DNA of 64,000 nt from Plantago elongata (GCA_036897095.1 JAYMSP010000035.1:1-64000), one strand, 5' to 3'; positions 1 through 11,456 are shown, numbered from the stretch's first letter. Translations and numbers: made by a program. Notes: generated by a model from the letters alone, not told the origin.

Positions 1-1428
1 TAATAGGGTTCCTAAAAAAGAATTCGAGAAGGTAAAAAATAGTCCATTGAGAATTCTCTAATTGTTTAGTTTCTTTTAATTTGTATCAATCTTTATGGTT
101 GTTTGTTTGTAAATTCAGTTATGAGATTAATTGTTGTGAAATGAAGTATTTGTGCTTCATAGGTGGTCTGATTTATTGGATGTATAGAACATAATGGTGG
201 AAGGGTTGATGGGTGTTGTGTGTTCATTTTGAGAGTGTTGTTTTATTCATTAAGATGAAATTTATTTTATCAAAATCTTTTATTTTGGTTGAAGAAGAAT
301 GGTATAGATTAGCTAGGCATAAGTTTGTTATTTCTAAGGTTTTGAATACAAAAATCTATATACATGCACAAACTTGAAAGTCATAATTTGTTAATTGAAA
401 ATTATTTAATTCTTTATGTATGCTTATATGTTCATTTCTAGCTTGATTAATCATTCTAGACTGAAGCATTTATGCATTTAAAATCTCACATTTCTGCTTT
501 AAAAAATACTACAAATTTTGTAAGCATGATATGATTGGTTTATCTTTCTAGGGTTTTGAGAATGAAAACACTATGTATAACATGTATGTCCATGGCTTTT
601 TTTAAAGTTTAACTGTGAAAATGTTGATCAAATGGGGTTTTTTTTTTTTCGGTATGTTACTTTTAAGAGATAATTTGGTTTTAAAGTTGAAATAATATGG
701 TTATAAAGCAAACATCCTAATCAATAGAGGACACCCATGTACATCATTATGTTAACAATTTCAAAACCATAAAGAATAAATATTTTGTCTCTAATTTGTT
801 CTTTCGTTGATTAGCAGTTTGTGCTGAACCTTTTTTTTTTTTTAAGAAGAAGAATTTAAGTTTTTTATTGCTCAACACAAAACCAAAAGAACACCATATG
901 CTTTATGTATACATATCCACCAAATTCCATCCAAAGGGGTAAATGATCATTAAATTGAACATTCTCTGAAGAATTAACATTTTGAAATACTTACATATAT
1001 TTCATGATAAAAGAAATAATTCACACAATGCAATGTACCTCAATTGTTAATATATTTATCAGGTTAAAGGTGAATATTGGTGCTTATCTCTTGCGGAGAC
1101 CATCCATTATGTATTCCTTCTTTGCATCTATAATCATTTGATTATACAAATGAATTATGTGAAACTAAAATTATTATAAGTACTACAATATGTATATTTA
1201 TATATATAAATATGTCGAGTATATTGTGCATAAGTGTAATTTATTGCTCCAACACTATAGAACAAAAGAGAAAGGACCAAACTTTTACCAAAGGGGTGGA
1301 CATGGGAGATCCGGACAACAATAAGATCTAATGGAAAGCCACGCACTGACTCGGTACTACTCCTTAATTACGTTTATATATTTTAATATATATCTAATGT
1401 ACATTTATCGCACTTCTTTTTTATAACA
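1..1428. other. AT-rich spacer, no gene recognised
   Basis: This stretch is AT-rich with several homopolymer T runs. All reading frames are short and I see no exon with both plausible splice sites and a familiar protein motif. It could include the end of a gene lying to the left of the window, but nothing here shows it. Confidence 0.5.
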
Positions 1429-1500
1429 TTGCAATCTACTTATTTATTGCCTCTTTTTATCTATTATTTCAATGAAGTGTTTTTGTTCTTTCGGTTTCTT

Positions 1501-2160
1501 CAGTACTATCGAGGCCTTGGTACTAGGCAGGTCACCTCGATGAAATTCGTTAAACGCTACCTTGCAGAGAATCTTGCAGATTATGAAATGATCGAGACGA
1601 CTCCCACATATATCAATTACATTAGCGGGGTGAGAAAAAAAATCATTCAAATATTATAACAAAAGCATTATTTTTATACAATATATTACTAATGAAACAA
1701 TTGATTTTGCTTGATTAATTCAGTCATTTGATGAAGTTGAAAGCGAAGTGGGCGAGACCTCCATATCAAGTATCCCCTATAATTAGCAACATTTCGTCTT
1801 GCTCCCGCAACACACAATTTATATTTTTATATGCGCAACATGTAATTTCACCCCTAATGTACATTCTATTTGCTTTTTCCTATGCTCAACATGTCATTTG
1901 TATAGATTCACATTGGTAGTCATTTGTCACACTACTAATTGCTTATCAAGTAGCTTTATCTAATGTTTTTCTATTATTCTACTTTTTAATTATATTTAAC
2001 TCTTCATATTCGCTCAACTTTTGTATGTAGGCTCTTGTATTCCTGCTTTTCAAGATTTCAAGATCCTAATACCTGAGGTATTCAGGGAATCTGCAAGTAA
2101 TCTTCTATCTGATTTTTCAGTGGATGATTACAATGTATCTAGCGTAGTCGTGCAACGTAA
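1501..2160 (+). other. Unrecognised exon-like fragments
   Basis: Three short stretches look more protein-like than their surroundings. One near 1501-1629 follows a TTTCTTCAG acceptor-like site and reads YYRGLGTRQVTSMKFVKRYL and on. One near 1724-1768 reads SFDEVESEVGETSIS. One near 2030-2148 reads SCIPAFQDFKILIPEVFRES and on. Each is bounded on at least one side by AG or GT, so they may be exons of a small unknown gene or of a decayed transposon-borne gene. No start codon, terminal exon or known domain could be assigned. Confidence 0.25.
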
Positions 2161-2743
2161 TAAAAAAATAAACTCAAATTTTTTATTTGTAAATAATTGT
2201 ATTTGTTTTATAATATTTGATCTTCTTTTGAGCAATACATTATTTGCACATATTAAGAATAATATGATTCTTGTTATCGCATGGAATGTATTGCATGCAC
2301 AATATTTGTTTAGTGCTTTGGATGTTAGTTACGTACGTGGGATACTATGGACTATTTTAATTACTCTGTCCGGTCTAACTACAGTTAGAATTGTAAATAT
2401 TGAAATGTAAAAGGACCGGATCTGCAAATACATATAGCACACGTGTGAAAAATAGCAAACTGAAATAAGACAATGACAGTCTCGTATCTTCGTTCCTTAA
2501 AATTTGACAAGAACTAATAAGCTTCAAAAATGGCAAAAATGCAAACAATTGACTTACACGTGGTGGCAAGACATCACTTTGTCGGGTTTTACTTTCTACT
2601 TATCAGTCATTGAAATTTTCCACTCTTCTTTTCTTGGACTATTTTATTCTTCTCAGTTTCCACTCACTTAATTAAACGGTGCGGTGTTGTGTTGTTGAAT
2701 TCCACCTAAAAAATCGAGTCTTTTGTGGTTTTATGAACTGAAA

Positions 2744-5700
2744 ATGGATGATGAGCGACCGGACTGGTTGCCGGAGGGGTGGACGGTCAGTGTGAAAATT
2801 GGGGGTTTTGGTGCAAGAGTTAAGGTACATTTGTTTTCGGCTTTCTTGATTTCATGATTTGGATTGGTTTGCTTCCAGTGAAGAATTTGCAGGTTTATTG
2901 GACTTCTTGTCAGTTCTTGATTTTTTGCTTTCTTAAAGTGTTCTGGTTAGTTGGGTTGTGTTTGTTTGTTTGTTAGAGCTTTTGTTATCTGCATTGTGGT
3001 AAAAAAATGGTTTTTCAAAACCGGGACGTGTCAAAATTCAATCTATTTGTAGAAAGGGATGAGAATAGGCTTATGAGCTTGCAAATTAGTGTTTAGTATT
3101 TTGAAGCGTGGATTGTGAAGAAGTTTGGTGTACAGTGTTATAAAGTTAACAAACTTGTTTGTAGATAAGCTTTCATGAGTGAAGTTATGCTGGAATAGAT
3201 GTCAAACAAGATATAATTGCATTTTAGACGCTTATATACATGTTGAAAATGATATTATAAAAAGATTTGGATTTGGTGGTGAAGTGAAGTTACATGCTAG
3301 TAAGATACTGTTTTATTGGAAATATGTATGTGGGTACTTTTTACAAACTTGGGATATTGCAAAGGGATATATACATGTCAGTGTAAATGGTTATATATCT
3401 TTCCAGTTCAAATATAAACATGCATAGAATGGTGTCTGGATAATTTGTTGTAGGGGTTGGTTTCAACAGCGGTTGTATTAAAAGAGAGTCTCCAACAAGT
3501 TTCTTGATTGGATTCGGGATCTCAAAAAGCTTGTGTCAGCATAAATTCTGTTTAATCTTGTACTCGTGTTTAAAGAGTGTCAACCAGTATAGATCTAGGA
3601 TCTCAAAAGGCTTGTCCGGGTATAGATTCTATTTGATCTTGACAGTGAGTATTAATCAAGCAGTTTGCCTCTTAATTCTCTTGATCCGCATTACAAATTA
3701 AGTGCTACTGGTTAACAACACGTAATAAATTAACTTAGCATTCTTTGCCATCTATTTTTGTTTTACTTGGAAAACAAATGCACTTGAACAATTGCATGGT
3801 TATATGCTCGCTCTTTTCCACCTTATTTTTTGTTTAAACTTCAATGTTAGATCACTTACTATTTCCAAATTCCTTTTGTTTATCTAGCATTATAGCCATC
3901 CAACAAATGGCCTCGTTTTCTACTCCAAGCCAGCAGTTTTCCGCTATCTCAATGGTGAAGTTCATACTCCACAAAAGCGTAGTAAAAAGCATAACAAAGT
4001 GAAGCAGGATAAGGTAAAGTGTAGTGAAGTGAAGCAGGATAAGGTGAAATATAGCATGAAGTTTTAATAATTTATGTTCAGATCAGATTCTAGTAAGCTT
4101 AACTCCAAATCTGTTACTATATCCTGTAGACCAGTAATTTTTTTATTTTTTGTATGCTAATCTTTAACTGGATGCTTATTAGTTCGCTAATATGTTCGCC
4201 ATATGTGTGGTTGAAAGCTCAGTCATCCCGTAAAGCTGAGGAACATAGTTCAACTGGCACCAAAGAAGATGGAATAATTACCAGGAGCAAAAGTATTGTG
4301 TCAGGTATCGAGCATGTTCTGATGTAAGGACTAAGGACATCTAATATTTTGTTTTCATGTAACAGAAAGTTACATTTAGGCCTGTAGGGTAGTTGTTATG
4401 TTTGGTTTTTTTGGAAGATTTTGCTGATTCATTATAAATTAACATGATTTTATTTATAATCTTAATTATCCTTGTGACCAGAACGGAAACTAAGGAGTTG
4501 CTCCAAGGGTGCTACTATGAACGTGCCAGATGATCAAATGGTCAAAGAAGATTCTCTTCCTGTTGAGCATTCTGATACGCAACTGGTGAACACCACTGCA
4601 CAACAGGCAGATGCAATTGTGGAGAGTAAGGAAGGAAGTGAAGACAACGCACATGCCATTCTCAATGGGGACCAAAGCTTAAAATCAGGTATAGGATGTG
4701 CCTTTGTTCCGGGCCGTTGCGTAAAGTTGCATGTAAACAATCAATATAGACTATAAGTAGCTTCAAAGTTTTTATATACATGTATCAGTCACATAATGTA
4801 CATTCCTGCTGATTTCTTTCTGCGTCCTATAATCCTGTTTCGCCTTTCTAAACATTTGCAAATTTCATGAACTTCTACATATTTTACTATAATTAATCTC
4901 ATTTCCACCCCCACCCCCATGATTCTGGCGAAAATGTCCCGTGAATATTTATAAGGTAAATATACCCGATTTTGTAACTAAACTAAATGTTTTATCTATC
5001 CTTCTAAGAGTTTTAACATCATTAAACACATGTTAGAAACTCTGAACTGTTGAAGGTTAAATAGTGTCACAGAATAGACTCTGACTAAGTACGAAATCTT
5101 GTTAAAGAGTCCTAGTTTTTTATGTTCCTTTTCTCGCAAGTTTCTTGGTTCCTTTTCTATTCTTTTCTTTTCGTTTCTTTTCTTTAGCAATTGTGTTCGT
5201 AGACATGTGAGAAAGTAAAGCTTGATTAGCTTCTGTTGAGAACTTGGGTTCCTGATCAGGATTGAAAGCTGACCAGCCAGAAAAAATCGACGATTTGATG
5301 ACTGATCAAACCGCAAATAATAGACGAAAGATGTGGCTCGATGGTGAAAAGAATCAGAAAGAAAACATCTCCGCAAACCAGTCCATTAAATCAGGTGCAT
5401 AACATGCCTAATCAATCTTTTTTTTTTCTTTATCTTACTGTTGTATACTTAGTGTTGGATCCCCTGTTATGTCAAATCTTAATAGTCTCTCCGTTTGATT
5501 GTATTGTTTACGTACACTTTTGAATTGGTTCTTAGTTGGTTTGTAAGATGTGTGTTGCACTAATAGAGGAATTAGATGGAATTTGTCAAAACATAGAAAC
5601 ATGTATGCAGTTCATGCTGACGAACAAAAAATGGATTAGCGTATACAATCCAATGTAATGGGAAGTACTTGTCTTCTTGATTTCAATAGATTCTGTAGCA

Positions 5701-6258
5701 AATCCAAGACATTGCACTTGGAAGCTACGACTGGAATTATGTAGAGTGTAGCAGGAGATGTTAATTGTTAAAAGTCTATTGATGTTTTGAATTCTCTCCG
5801 CAGGTTCAGAAGTCGTTGACAGACCCGATTCCCAGAATTCCAAAGAAAAGACAGATCATACCGGGAATCAGCAGCCCGCGGGTAAGAGGAAAAAATTGAT
5901 GAACAGTTTACCTCCTAGGCAGTTAAAGAGGAATCAATCTGGAAAAGGCAGTAAGTCAATTAAAACTACTACAGTAGACGAAGCAAAACATCTGACCGGT
6001 CTGAAAGAACCTATGACATTAGCTGTTGGAGATCTTTCTTGGATAAAAGAGCCAAAGCAAAATGTAAAGAATGGGAAACAACCTGACTTGTGTGTGGAGG
6101 ATTATGCACTAAGAGATCCGTACATTGGAAAAGGTGATCTTCTGATGGAGTACCTGAACAAGATTGGTGAATTTCCACCGTCGGTGAACTTAAAGGACAT
6201 CTTGGATTATCCATGTATGAGGTTTGCTGTGAAGACACTCCTCAGTAAAGGGACATAA
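2744..6258 (+). CDS. MBD13: Methyl-CpG-binding domain protein (MBD13-like)
   Basis: Predicted nuclear protein that would bind methylated DNA. I derive six coding exons, 2744-2824, 3888-4013, 4223-4304, 4482-4688, 5260-5394 and 5804-6258, all GT-AG and frame-continuous, giving 361 residues. The single MBD spans exons 1-2 (about residues 6-57): DWLPEGWTVSVKIGG, then a SHPTNGLVFYSKPAVFRYL-type segment. This W-P-GW-V / YYxPxxGxxFxSK pattern is typical of plant MBDs. The rest is charged and low in complexity, rich in Lys, Glu and Gln, and ends in a more conserved tail (DLLMEYLNKIGEF, then DYPCMRFAVKTLL). The ATG chosen is the first in frame with the MBD. The MBD13 assignment rests on the tail, overall layout and its position next to CTF8; another MBD10/11/13-clade member is possible. 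Exon 2 has two in-frame donors. Confidence 0.82.
3999..4045 (+). repeat. 30-bp tandem duplication creating two splice donors
   Basis: The segment GTGAAGCAGGATAAGGT occurs at 3999 and again at 4029. Each copy ends in an AAG|GT donor. Using the second donor instead of the first would add exactly 10 codons (VKCSEVKQDK) without a stop, so both products would stay in frame in the MBD13-like mRNA. Confidence 0.75.
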
Positions 6259-6534
6259 TAGGCCGCCTCACCATGGCGTGGGAGAGCTAATGAAGCGCGT
6301 GTAGGAAATTCCCATAGTTATGTATGGGCTGTGAATTTAGTTTATGTTTCTAGGCTTCTAGCTAGTATTATTATTGTACAGAAATGCTTTGAAGTTGCTT
6401 GTAGTTTTTGCTCTCAATCTATTAACAACAATAACATCTCGTTCTTGCACCACTAGACACGTTTAAATGTAGAACACACGTGCAACTTTACTTGCCCCCA
6501 AATTCAAACTAGACAGGCGAAACTGGAAAGCCAG

Positions 6535-7075
6535 ATGAAAATCTGGATAAAGTGCAGCTGTGGTGGAATGGGCGATAATCGAACATTCGAACTACAAGGT
6601 GTGGTTGAAGCCCAGCTTCATTCCAGGGCCAACTACAAAACCTTCAGATCAGCCCTTTTTCCCAGGTTTCTCCTTACTTTCAGTTTACTTACTTATTTTT
6701 CGTGTTCAAGGTTTTAATTTTGTCGAAACTTTACTCGGAATTGTTTGAAGCACAGTTCTGTTTACTTTTTGTTTCAGGAGAGTTACACATTTACTGTTGG
6801 GTATCATGAGCTAACGGAGACAAATGTGAGCCTGAAGAAGTCGAGTTTGGTGTTGAAGAAGATTAAGATTGTGAATTCTTCCAATCTGGAGGTGGAGAGG
6901 TGATTGGAATTATTCAGCACAAGATTATGTTCAAGAACAGACCTAGAGCTCTTATAACTAGTAAAGTTGTAGAATCTCAGTTGCCTTTTTCTCCAATCAT
7001 CGTAGATATGTGGTCGATTGTGTTGAATAGCTCGTATTCGTAGAGATGCATGCTAGATTGAATGATTGTTTGTTA
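6535..7075 (+). pseudogene. Decayed partial duplicate of CTF8
   Basis: The DNA is closely similar to exons 1 and 2 and intron 1 of the intact CTF8 gene that starts at 10038. It opens MKIWIKCSCGGMGDN where the functional copy reads MKIQIKCSCGEGNCPEW. Much of the first exon is then in a shifted frame through small indels; the GVVEAQ segment is readable but the following residues are not. The exon 2 counterpart (about 6779-6968, from SYTFTVGYHEL) has lost the acidic KEEEED insert and carries another frame break before GIIQHKIMFKNRPRALI. Homology continues into the start of intron 2, but exon 3 is absent. It therefore arose by DNA duplication with its intron, not from an mRNA, and cannot encode CTF8. 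Confidence 0.88.
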
Positions 7076-7101
7076 GGTTACTGAAAGAATTGGTATTTCG
7101 C

Positions 7102-7250
7102 TGAGTCTATGCTTGGCGGACCTCAAACGACATTCATAGAGCTAAGCCTAATCTAAGTTGTTATGTTACCTAATTATATTGGGATTCTTCGATTAGGATT
7201 AGCTTAATGAATGTTGTTTTTATATATGAGGTCTGCCAAGCATAGACTCA
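7102..7250. mobile_element. Foldback MITE, about 149 bp
   Basis: The two ends are near-perfect inverted repeats: TGAGTCTATGCTTGGCGGAC at the left against the complement of GTCTGCCAAGCATAGACTCA at the right, with one mismatch over 24 bases. The complementarity continues inward (CATTCAT..AGCTAAGCCTAAT against ATTAGGATTAGCT..ATGAATG), so almost the whole element folds into a hairpin. No coding capacity. It sits between the dead CTF8 copy and the CHMP1 copy. I could not define a clear target site duplication, so the superfamily is unassigned. An inverted-repeat RNA gene (siRNA or miRNA-like precursor) is an alternative reading. Confidence 0.72.
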
Positions 7251-7376
7251 CTAGTCGATCTTAATCTACGGATACTCCCTATTCTTTTTCCTCCTGCTTC
7301 GTGTGATCTACATATACAAATTTGATTTTCAACGTCCCAGCTGAAAGATCCCAAAGTCGATTCGATGAGGTTCGGC

Positions 7377-7993
7377 ATGGGTAAGAATGAGAAAATGTTG
7401 AACCAGATCATGGAGTTAAAGTCACATCCAAGAGCCTCCAGCGCCAAGCCCGCAAATGTGAGAAGGAAGAGAAGACCGAGAAACTCAAGGTCAAAAAAGC
7501 GATCGAGAAAGGCAACATGGATGGAGCACATATCTACGCCGAGAACTCCATCCGCAAGCGATCCGAGCAGATGAACTACCTCCGCCTCTCTTCTCGTCTC
7601 GACGCTGTCATTGCTCGCCTTGATACCCAGGTGAAGATGTCAACCGTCAGCAACTCTATGGCCAGTATAGTCAAATTGCTCAGGTCCTCTCTTGCTACCG
7701 GTAATCTCCAGAAGATGTTGGAGACTATGGACAAGTTCGAGGATCAGTTTGTCAATATGGAGGTGCACGCTGACTTTATGGAGACATCTATGGCTGGGAG
7801 TACCTCCCTTTCCACGCCGGAAGGAGAGGTTAATACTCTTATGCAGCAGGTCGCCGATGATTACGGCTTGGAAGTCTCCGTTGGCTTGCCCCTACCTGCT
7901 GCACATGCTATTTCTGCGCCTAAGGCTGGAGAGGAAGAGGTTGAAGAAGATGATCTATCCAGGCGTCTTGCCGAGCTTAAGGCCCGTGGATAG
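7377..7993 (+). pseudogene. CHMP1/VPS46 ESCRT-III gene copy with a frameshift
   Basis: CHMP1 is an ESCRT-III subunit that works in multivesicular body sorting. The copy is intronless, as I recall plant CHMP1 genes to be. It starts [15 protein letters not shown], then needs a +1 shift near 7422, where the family reads [15 protein letters not shown] and the DNA has TCACATCC in place of an expected TTCACATCC: one base is missing. After the shift the rest is fully open: [53 protein letters not shown], and the C-terminal MIM1-type helix [14 protein letters not shown] with its stop. Some normally invariant positions also differ (KLLRSS for KSLESS; KMLETMD for KMSETMD). It is either a young pseudogene or a gene with a sequencing error. 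No poly(A) tail was seen, so retroposition is not shown. A product from 7517 onward would lack helix 1. Confidence 0.8.
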
Positions 7994-8267
7994 GGCTCTT
8001 TGATCTTACTTCATCCATGTACAATACAAAATATATGAAATTTTTTTACAGAATCTATCATTTACTTTAAAGTATGCAAGTTCATCCAATCACACATTAT
8101 ATTTCCTTCAAATTTCTTCACCTATTGAGCTCCTGCAACCCTTAGTAAAGTACAATTCTTATTCTACAACTTCAATAGGTCATTGATGGCAATCGTTAAT
8201 AATACATGTAGTGATGGCAATCGTTAACATACACCTATTAAATGTTAAATGATCGACAGAGACATCG

Positions 8268-8361
8268 TTTACTCTTTCGACATTTATCCAGCTCAACACA
8301 TAAGTCTAATCAGATTTACTCTTTCGACATTTATCCAGCTCAACACATAAGTCTAATCAGA
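8268..8361. repeat. 47-bp direct tandem duplication
   Basis: Two copies of a 47-bp unit (TTTACTCTTTCGACATTTAT and on) lie head to tail with practically no differences, which suggests a recent event. They lie in the spacer after the CHMP1 copy; the following sequence is rich in AAGTCCAAGCAAAT-like words. Confidence 0.85.
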
Positions 8362-8960
8362 TCTTCTCGAGAAGTCCAAGCAAATCAAATCTTCTCAAGC
8401 TCAAATCTTCTCCGCGTATCTTCTCCACACAAGTCCAAGCAAATTTCTCAAGATCAAGTCTAAGCAAGCTCCGCTTTTCCGGCATCATCAACACAAGCTA
8501 CATCAGTTTATAATGTACTCTGTCCTTTGATCTCTTTCATAGGAATAGGATCACTATCAAAGTTGCATGAACCAAAGTTGGCATTAATTAGTATAATCAA
8601 ACTAATCTGGCCAAAGAGTTAAAAAGCTAAAGCCAAAATAGCTTGTGGAGCTAATGAGCGAGCACTTCGAATTGGGCACGTTCGATTTAAAGCTAATTGC
8701 GTGGAGCTTAAGAACCATGGCGGTCTTGAGAAGATGGCAACACAGCTGGGAGTGTAGCAAGCCATTGGATCGAGGCATCAGGCCAGCTCAGACAGCTTGC
8801 TTGTGATGAAAGTTTAGATAACTGTAAAAAAATTAGAGACTCCAGTGAATACAACCACAAGTTATATGATTTGACATTGCCATCATCTTAAAAGTATATA
8901 CCAGCAAAACAAAATAATTTAACTTACTTATTTTCAAATTCCATTCATGCAAAAAATTCA
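8362..8960. other. Spacer without recognised gene
   Basis: Apart from degenerate AATCTTCTC and AAGTCCAAGCAA words just after the 47-bp duplication, I see no coding, RNA or transposon signature here. Confidence 0.4.
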
Positions 8961-8963
8961 CTC

Positions 8964-9026
8964 TTAGATTTGGCCCTCATAATCATCGTCTGCATCCTCA
9001 CCATCATCATACAGGTCCATCATCAT
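8964..9026 (-). other. Possible orphan terminal exon, acidic tail
   Basis: On the minus strand a TTATCTGCTACAG acceptor-like site is followed by an open stretch MMMDLYDDGEDADDDYEGQI and a TAA stop. It resembles the last exon of a gene with an acidic C-terminus. I do not recognise the family and find no matching upstream exon between here and CTF8. It may be a remnant carried in with the inserted duplicate sequences, or chance. Confidence 0.3.
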
Positions 9027-9039
9027 CTGTAGCAGATAA

Positions 9040-9930
9040 TAGTGTAAACAGAGAAGTAACCTAAAACACAAGTATCTGGAATATTGCTATGCAAATAGGG
9101 CTGCACAAGCACGGAAATTTCTTGATTCGAGCTTGCGATTTTCTTCTTTTTCTCTAACTTAAGATTTTGAAACTTCAAAGCTCAAATTTAGTATGCTCCT
9201 TGAGCTCAAAAACTAAACAAGTCGAGTGAAAAACATGTTGATTGGGATCATTATAAGTGAGAATGAGATTATATTGTTCCCAATTGTACTGGTCCAAACT
9301 TGAAACACAGTCAAAGAAAGTACATCTAGTAGTTGATATCAATTGAGATATATTTCACTTCACGCAGCACGCATGAGTACCTCAGAATTACTGAGTTATA
9401 ATGATCCAATCAACATGTTAACCCACTTGCTTAGTCTTCGAGTTCGTGAAATCGTGAGTGTAAGTGTGTAACTATATTCTATCTTAGGCAATCTTTAAAG
9501 TTTCAAAATCTTTCCCGTTTCAAAAGGAAAAATGCTTGCGAGTTCTATTAAAAAAAAATTATTTCGAGCTTGTAATCTTGACATACAATTGTGTCCCTAT
9601 TTTAATAAATAGTACCCGATAAATTGCTTTATTGATATTCATTAAACACTTCTTTTTTACAAATGAGATAAACGGGTGTTAATCGGTTATTACACTAAAA
9701 CAATGAAACATAGTATATTGTTTTTGAATATAATATTATCTTTTCATACTAAATAAAAGTGCTTAGTTACTATATACACATTTTAACATTCATACATAAT
9801 AAATTTTTTAAAATTACTTCTAATTCAAGTAAGAGATGTTTTTCATTTTAACCCAATTATATATCGAATTATTTTTCATCGACTGACAAAGAAAAATGAG
9901 AAAAAGAGCCACTTTTTACCTTTTCCACTC
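9040..9930. other. AT-rich spacer upstream of CTF8
   Basis: AT-rich spacer with no recognisable exon, RNA gene or element. The last 100 bases or so are likely CTF8 promoter and 5' untranslated sequence. Confidence 0.4.
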
Positions 9931-10037
9931 ATTTGGGGCCAACTTCCAACAAATGCCAACAATTTTCCCTCCAGAACTTCAAAAACCCTAATTTCTCTGC
10001 CTCAAAAAATCTCACACGGAAACTGAAAAGGTTCGAA

Positions 10038-11456
10038 ATGAAAATCCAGATCAAGTGCAGTTGTGGAGAAGGAAACTGTCCAGAATGGGCGATAATCGAA
10101 CTACAAGGTGTGGTTGAAGCTCAGCCTTCATTCCATGGCCAACTCCAGAACCTTCAGATCGGCATTCTTTGCCGCCCTACTTCTCAGGTTTCTCCCCAAT
10201 TGCTCCTTTCCGTGTGTTTAAGGTTTTCAATTTTGTCAAAAATTTAGTCGGTTGGTTTTAAACTAATCCGACCGAGCACTGTCGTCTGTCGCGCACGTTT
10301 TGTTTCAGGAAAGCTACACATTTACTATAGGGTATCATGAGCTGACCGGGACGAAGGTTAGTTTGAAGAAGCCGGTTTTGGTGTTGAAGAAGATTAAGAT
10401 TGTGAATGAAGGAGAAAAGGAAGAAGAAGAGGATCAGGATGTGAATTTTTCGAATGTGGAGGTGGAGGTGATTGGAATTATTCGCCATAAGATTATGTTC
10501 AAAACCAGGCCTAGAGCTCTCATAACTAGTAAAGTTCTAAATCTCCGGTTGCCTTTTCTGCGAACAACTCGTATATATGTTGTCGATTGTGTTGATTAGT
10601 TTCGTACTCTGACTGTTGACCTGCTAGATTACATGATTGTTTATTAGCTTTACTTGAAAAGCATCAGATATGTGTGGTCGATTATGGTGAGTAGTTTCGT
10701 ACTCTTGAGTCTTGACTGTTGAGCTGCTAGGTTGAATGATTGTTTGTTAGCTTTCAACTTGTTGCTTTTGGTTTGCGTTGTTTCCAAATGCTTTTTTCTT
10801 TTATGCAACCTAGAATGTCTCCATGTGAATCTCTGAGTTCTCGTCTGAAATGCTCCAGTGACCTCCTATAGAGGCTACATAAATAATTTGTGAACAAGGT
10901 AACTTGGATTCTATTTCAAGAAGCAACCTGGACATTGTTGAAGGTGATCTAGTCAATATAGTACATAGAATGTTTTGTTGTTCTTCCATTGTCTCTGCAC
11001 CAAGTGTATTTGCTGTCAATTGATTTCGCATACTGAGCTCTTCCCTAGTCGAGATTTGCATATGCACGGAATGGACTGGTGATCTGTAACCGTTGTTTCT
11101 GTATGTATCGTTTCTTCCAAGGAGAATGCTTTTAGGTTTTAACCTTCTAAAAGGATATTGCATGATAAATATGAAAACAGAATAATCACGATTCGATGCT
11201 TACAAGTTACAAGCCTTATCGTTTATTAATATTTCAGAACAATCTCAATGAAGCTATTATGTTCAATAGTTTGGTGTATCAGTCCAGTTTCTATCCCTTG
11301 CGTATAAATCATTGATGCATTTTCTATTCTGATACTCTTCAATGCTTGCTAACTATTATTCGTGGAACTGATTTTGCTTTCTTTTGTTCTACTGCAGAAC
11401 CTCAGCCAACCGTCAAGGGAAAAGTTGTTGTTCTCAACTCCGCTGTGCCAGAGTAG
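10038..11456 (+). CDS. CTF8: CTF8, chromosome transmission fidelity clamp-loader subunit
   Basis: CTF8 joins CTF18 and DCC1 in an alternative replication factor C complex that loads PCNA and helps establish sister chromatid cohesion in S phase. Three coding exons, 10038-10187, 10309-10528 and 11398-11456, give 142 residues, matching the small plant homologues. Diagnostic segments are KIQIKCSCGEGNCPEWAIIE, LQGVVEAQPSFHGQLQNL, ENYTFTVGYHEL-like ESYTFTIGYHEL, LKKPVLVLKKIK, a variable acidic KEEEEDQD insert, then GIIRHKIMFKTRPRALI. The exon 2 donor is A|GTAAAG and exon 3 supplies KPQPTVKGKVVVLNSAVPE, restoring the family's KPQPK-type tail. Reading straight on instead would end in an unrelated tail at 10599. 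It lies between its dead copy and a convergent ARF-like gene, and another cohesion gene (REC8) lies 30 kb away. Confidence 0.92.
10577..10755. repeat. Diverged tandem duplication at start of CTF8 intron 2
   Basis: A unit of roughly 75-85 bp (GTCGATTGTGTTGATTAG, TTTCGTACTCTTGA, GACTGTTGA, GATTGTTTGTTAG) is present at about 10577-10650 and again at about 10670-10755 with small indels. The dead copy at 6535-7075 keeps one version resembling the second unit. Confidence 0.65.

Noticed and set aside
10309-10599. CTF8 ending in unspliced exon 2
   Set aside because: The tail after GTAAAG resembles no CTF8, while splicing to 11398 restores the family ending.
10810-11163. Antisense open frame of 117 codons inside CTF8 intron 2
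   Set aside because: No recognisable domain, no splice partners, and it lies wholly within a well-supported intron; probably chance.
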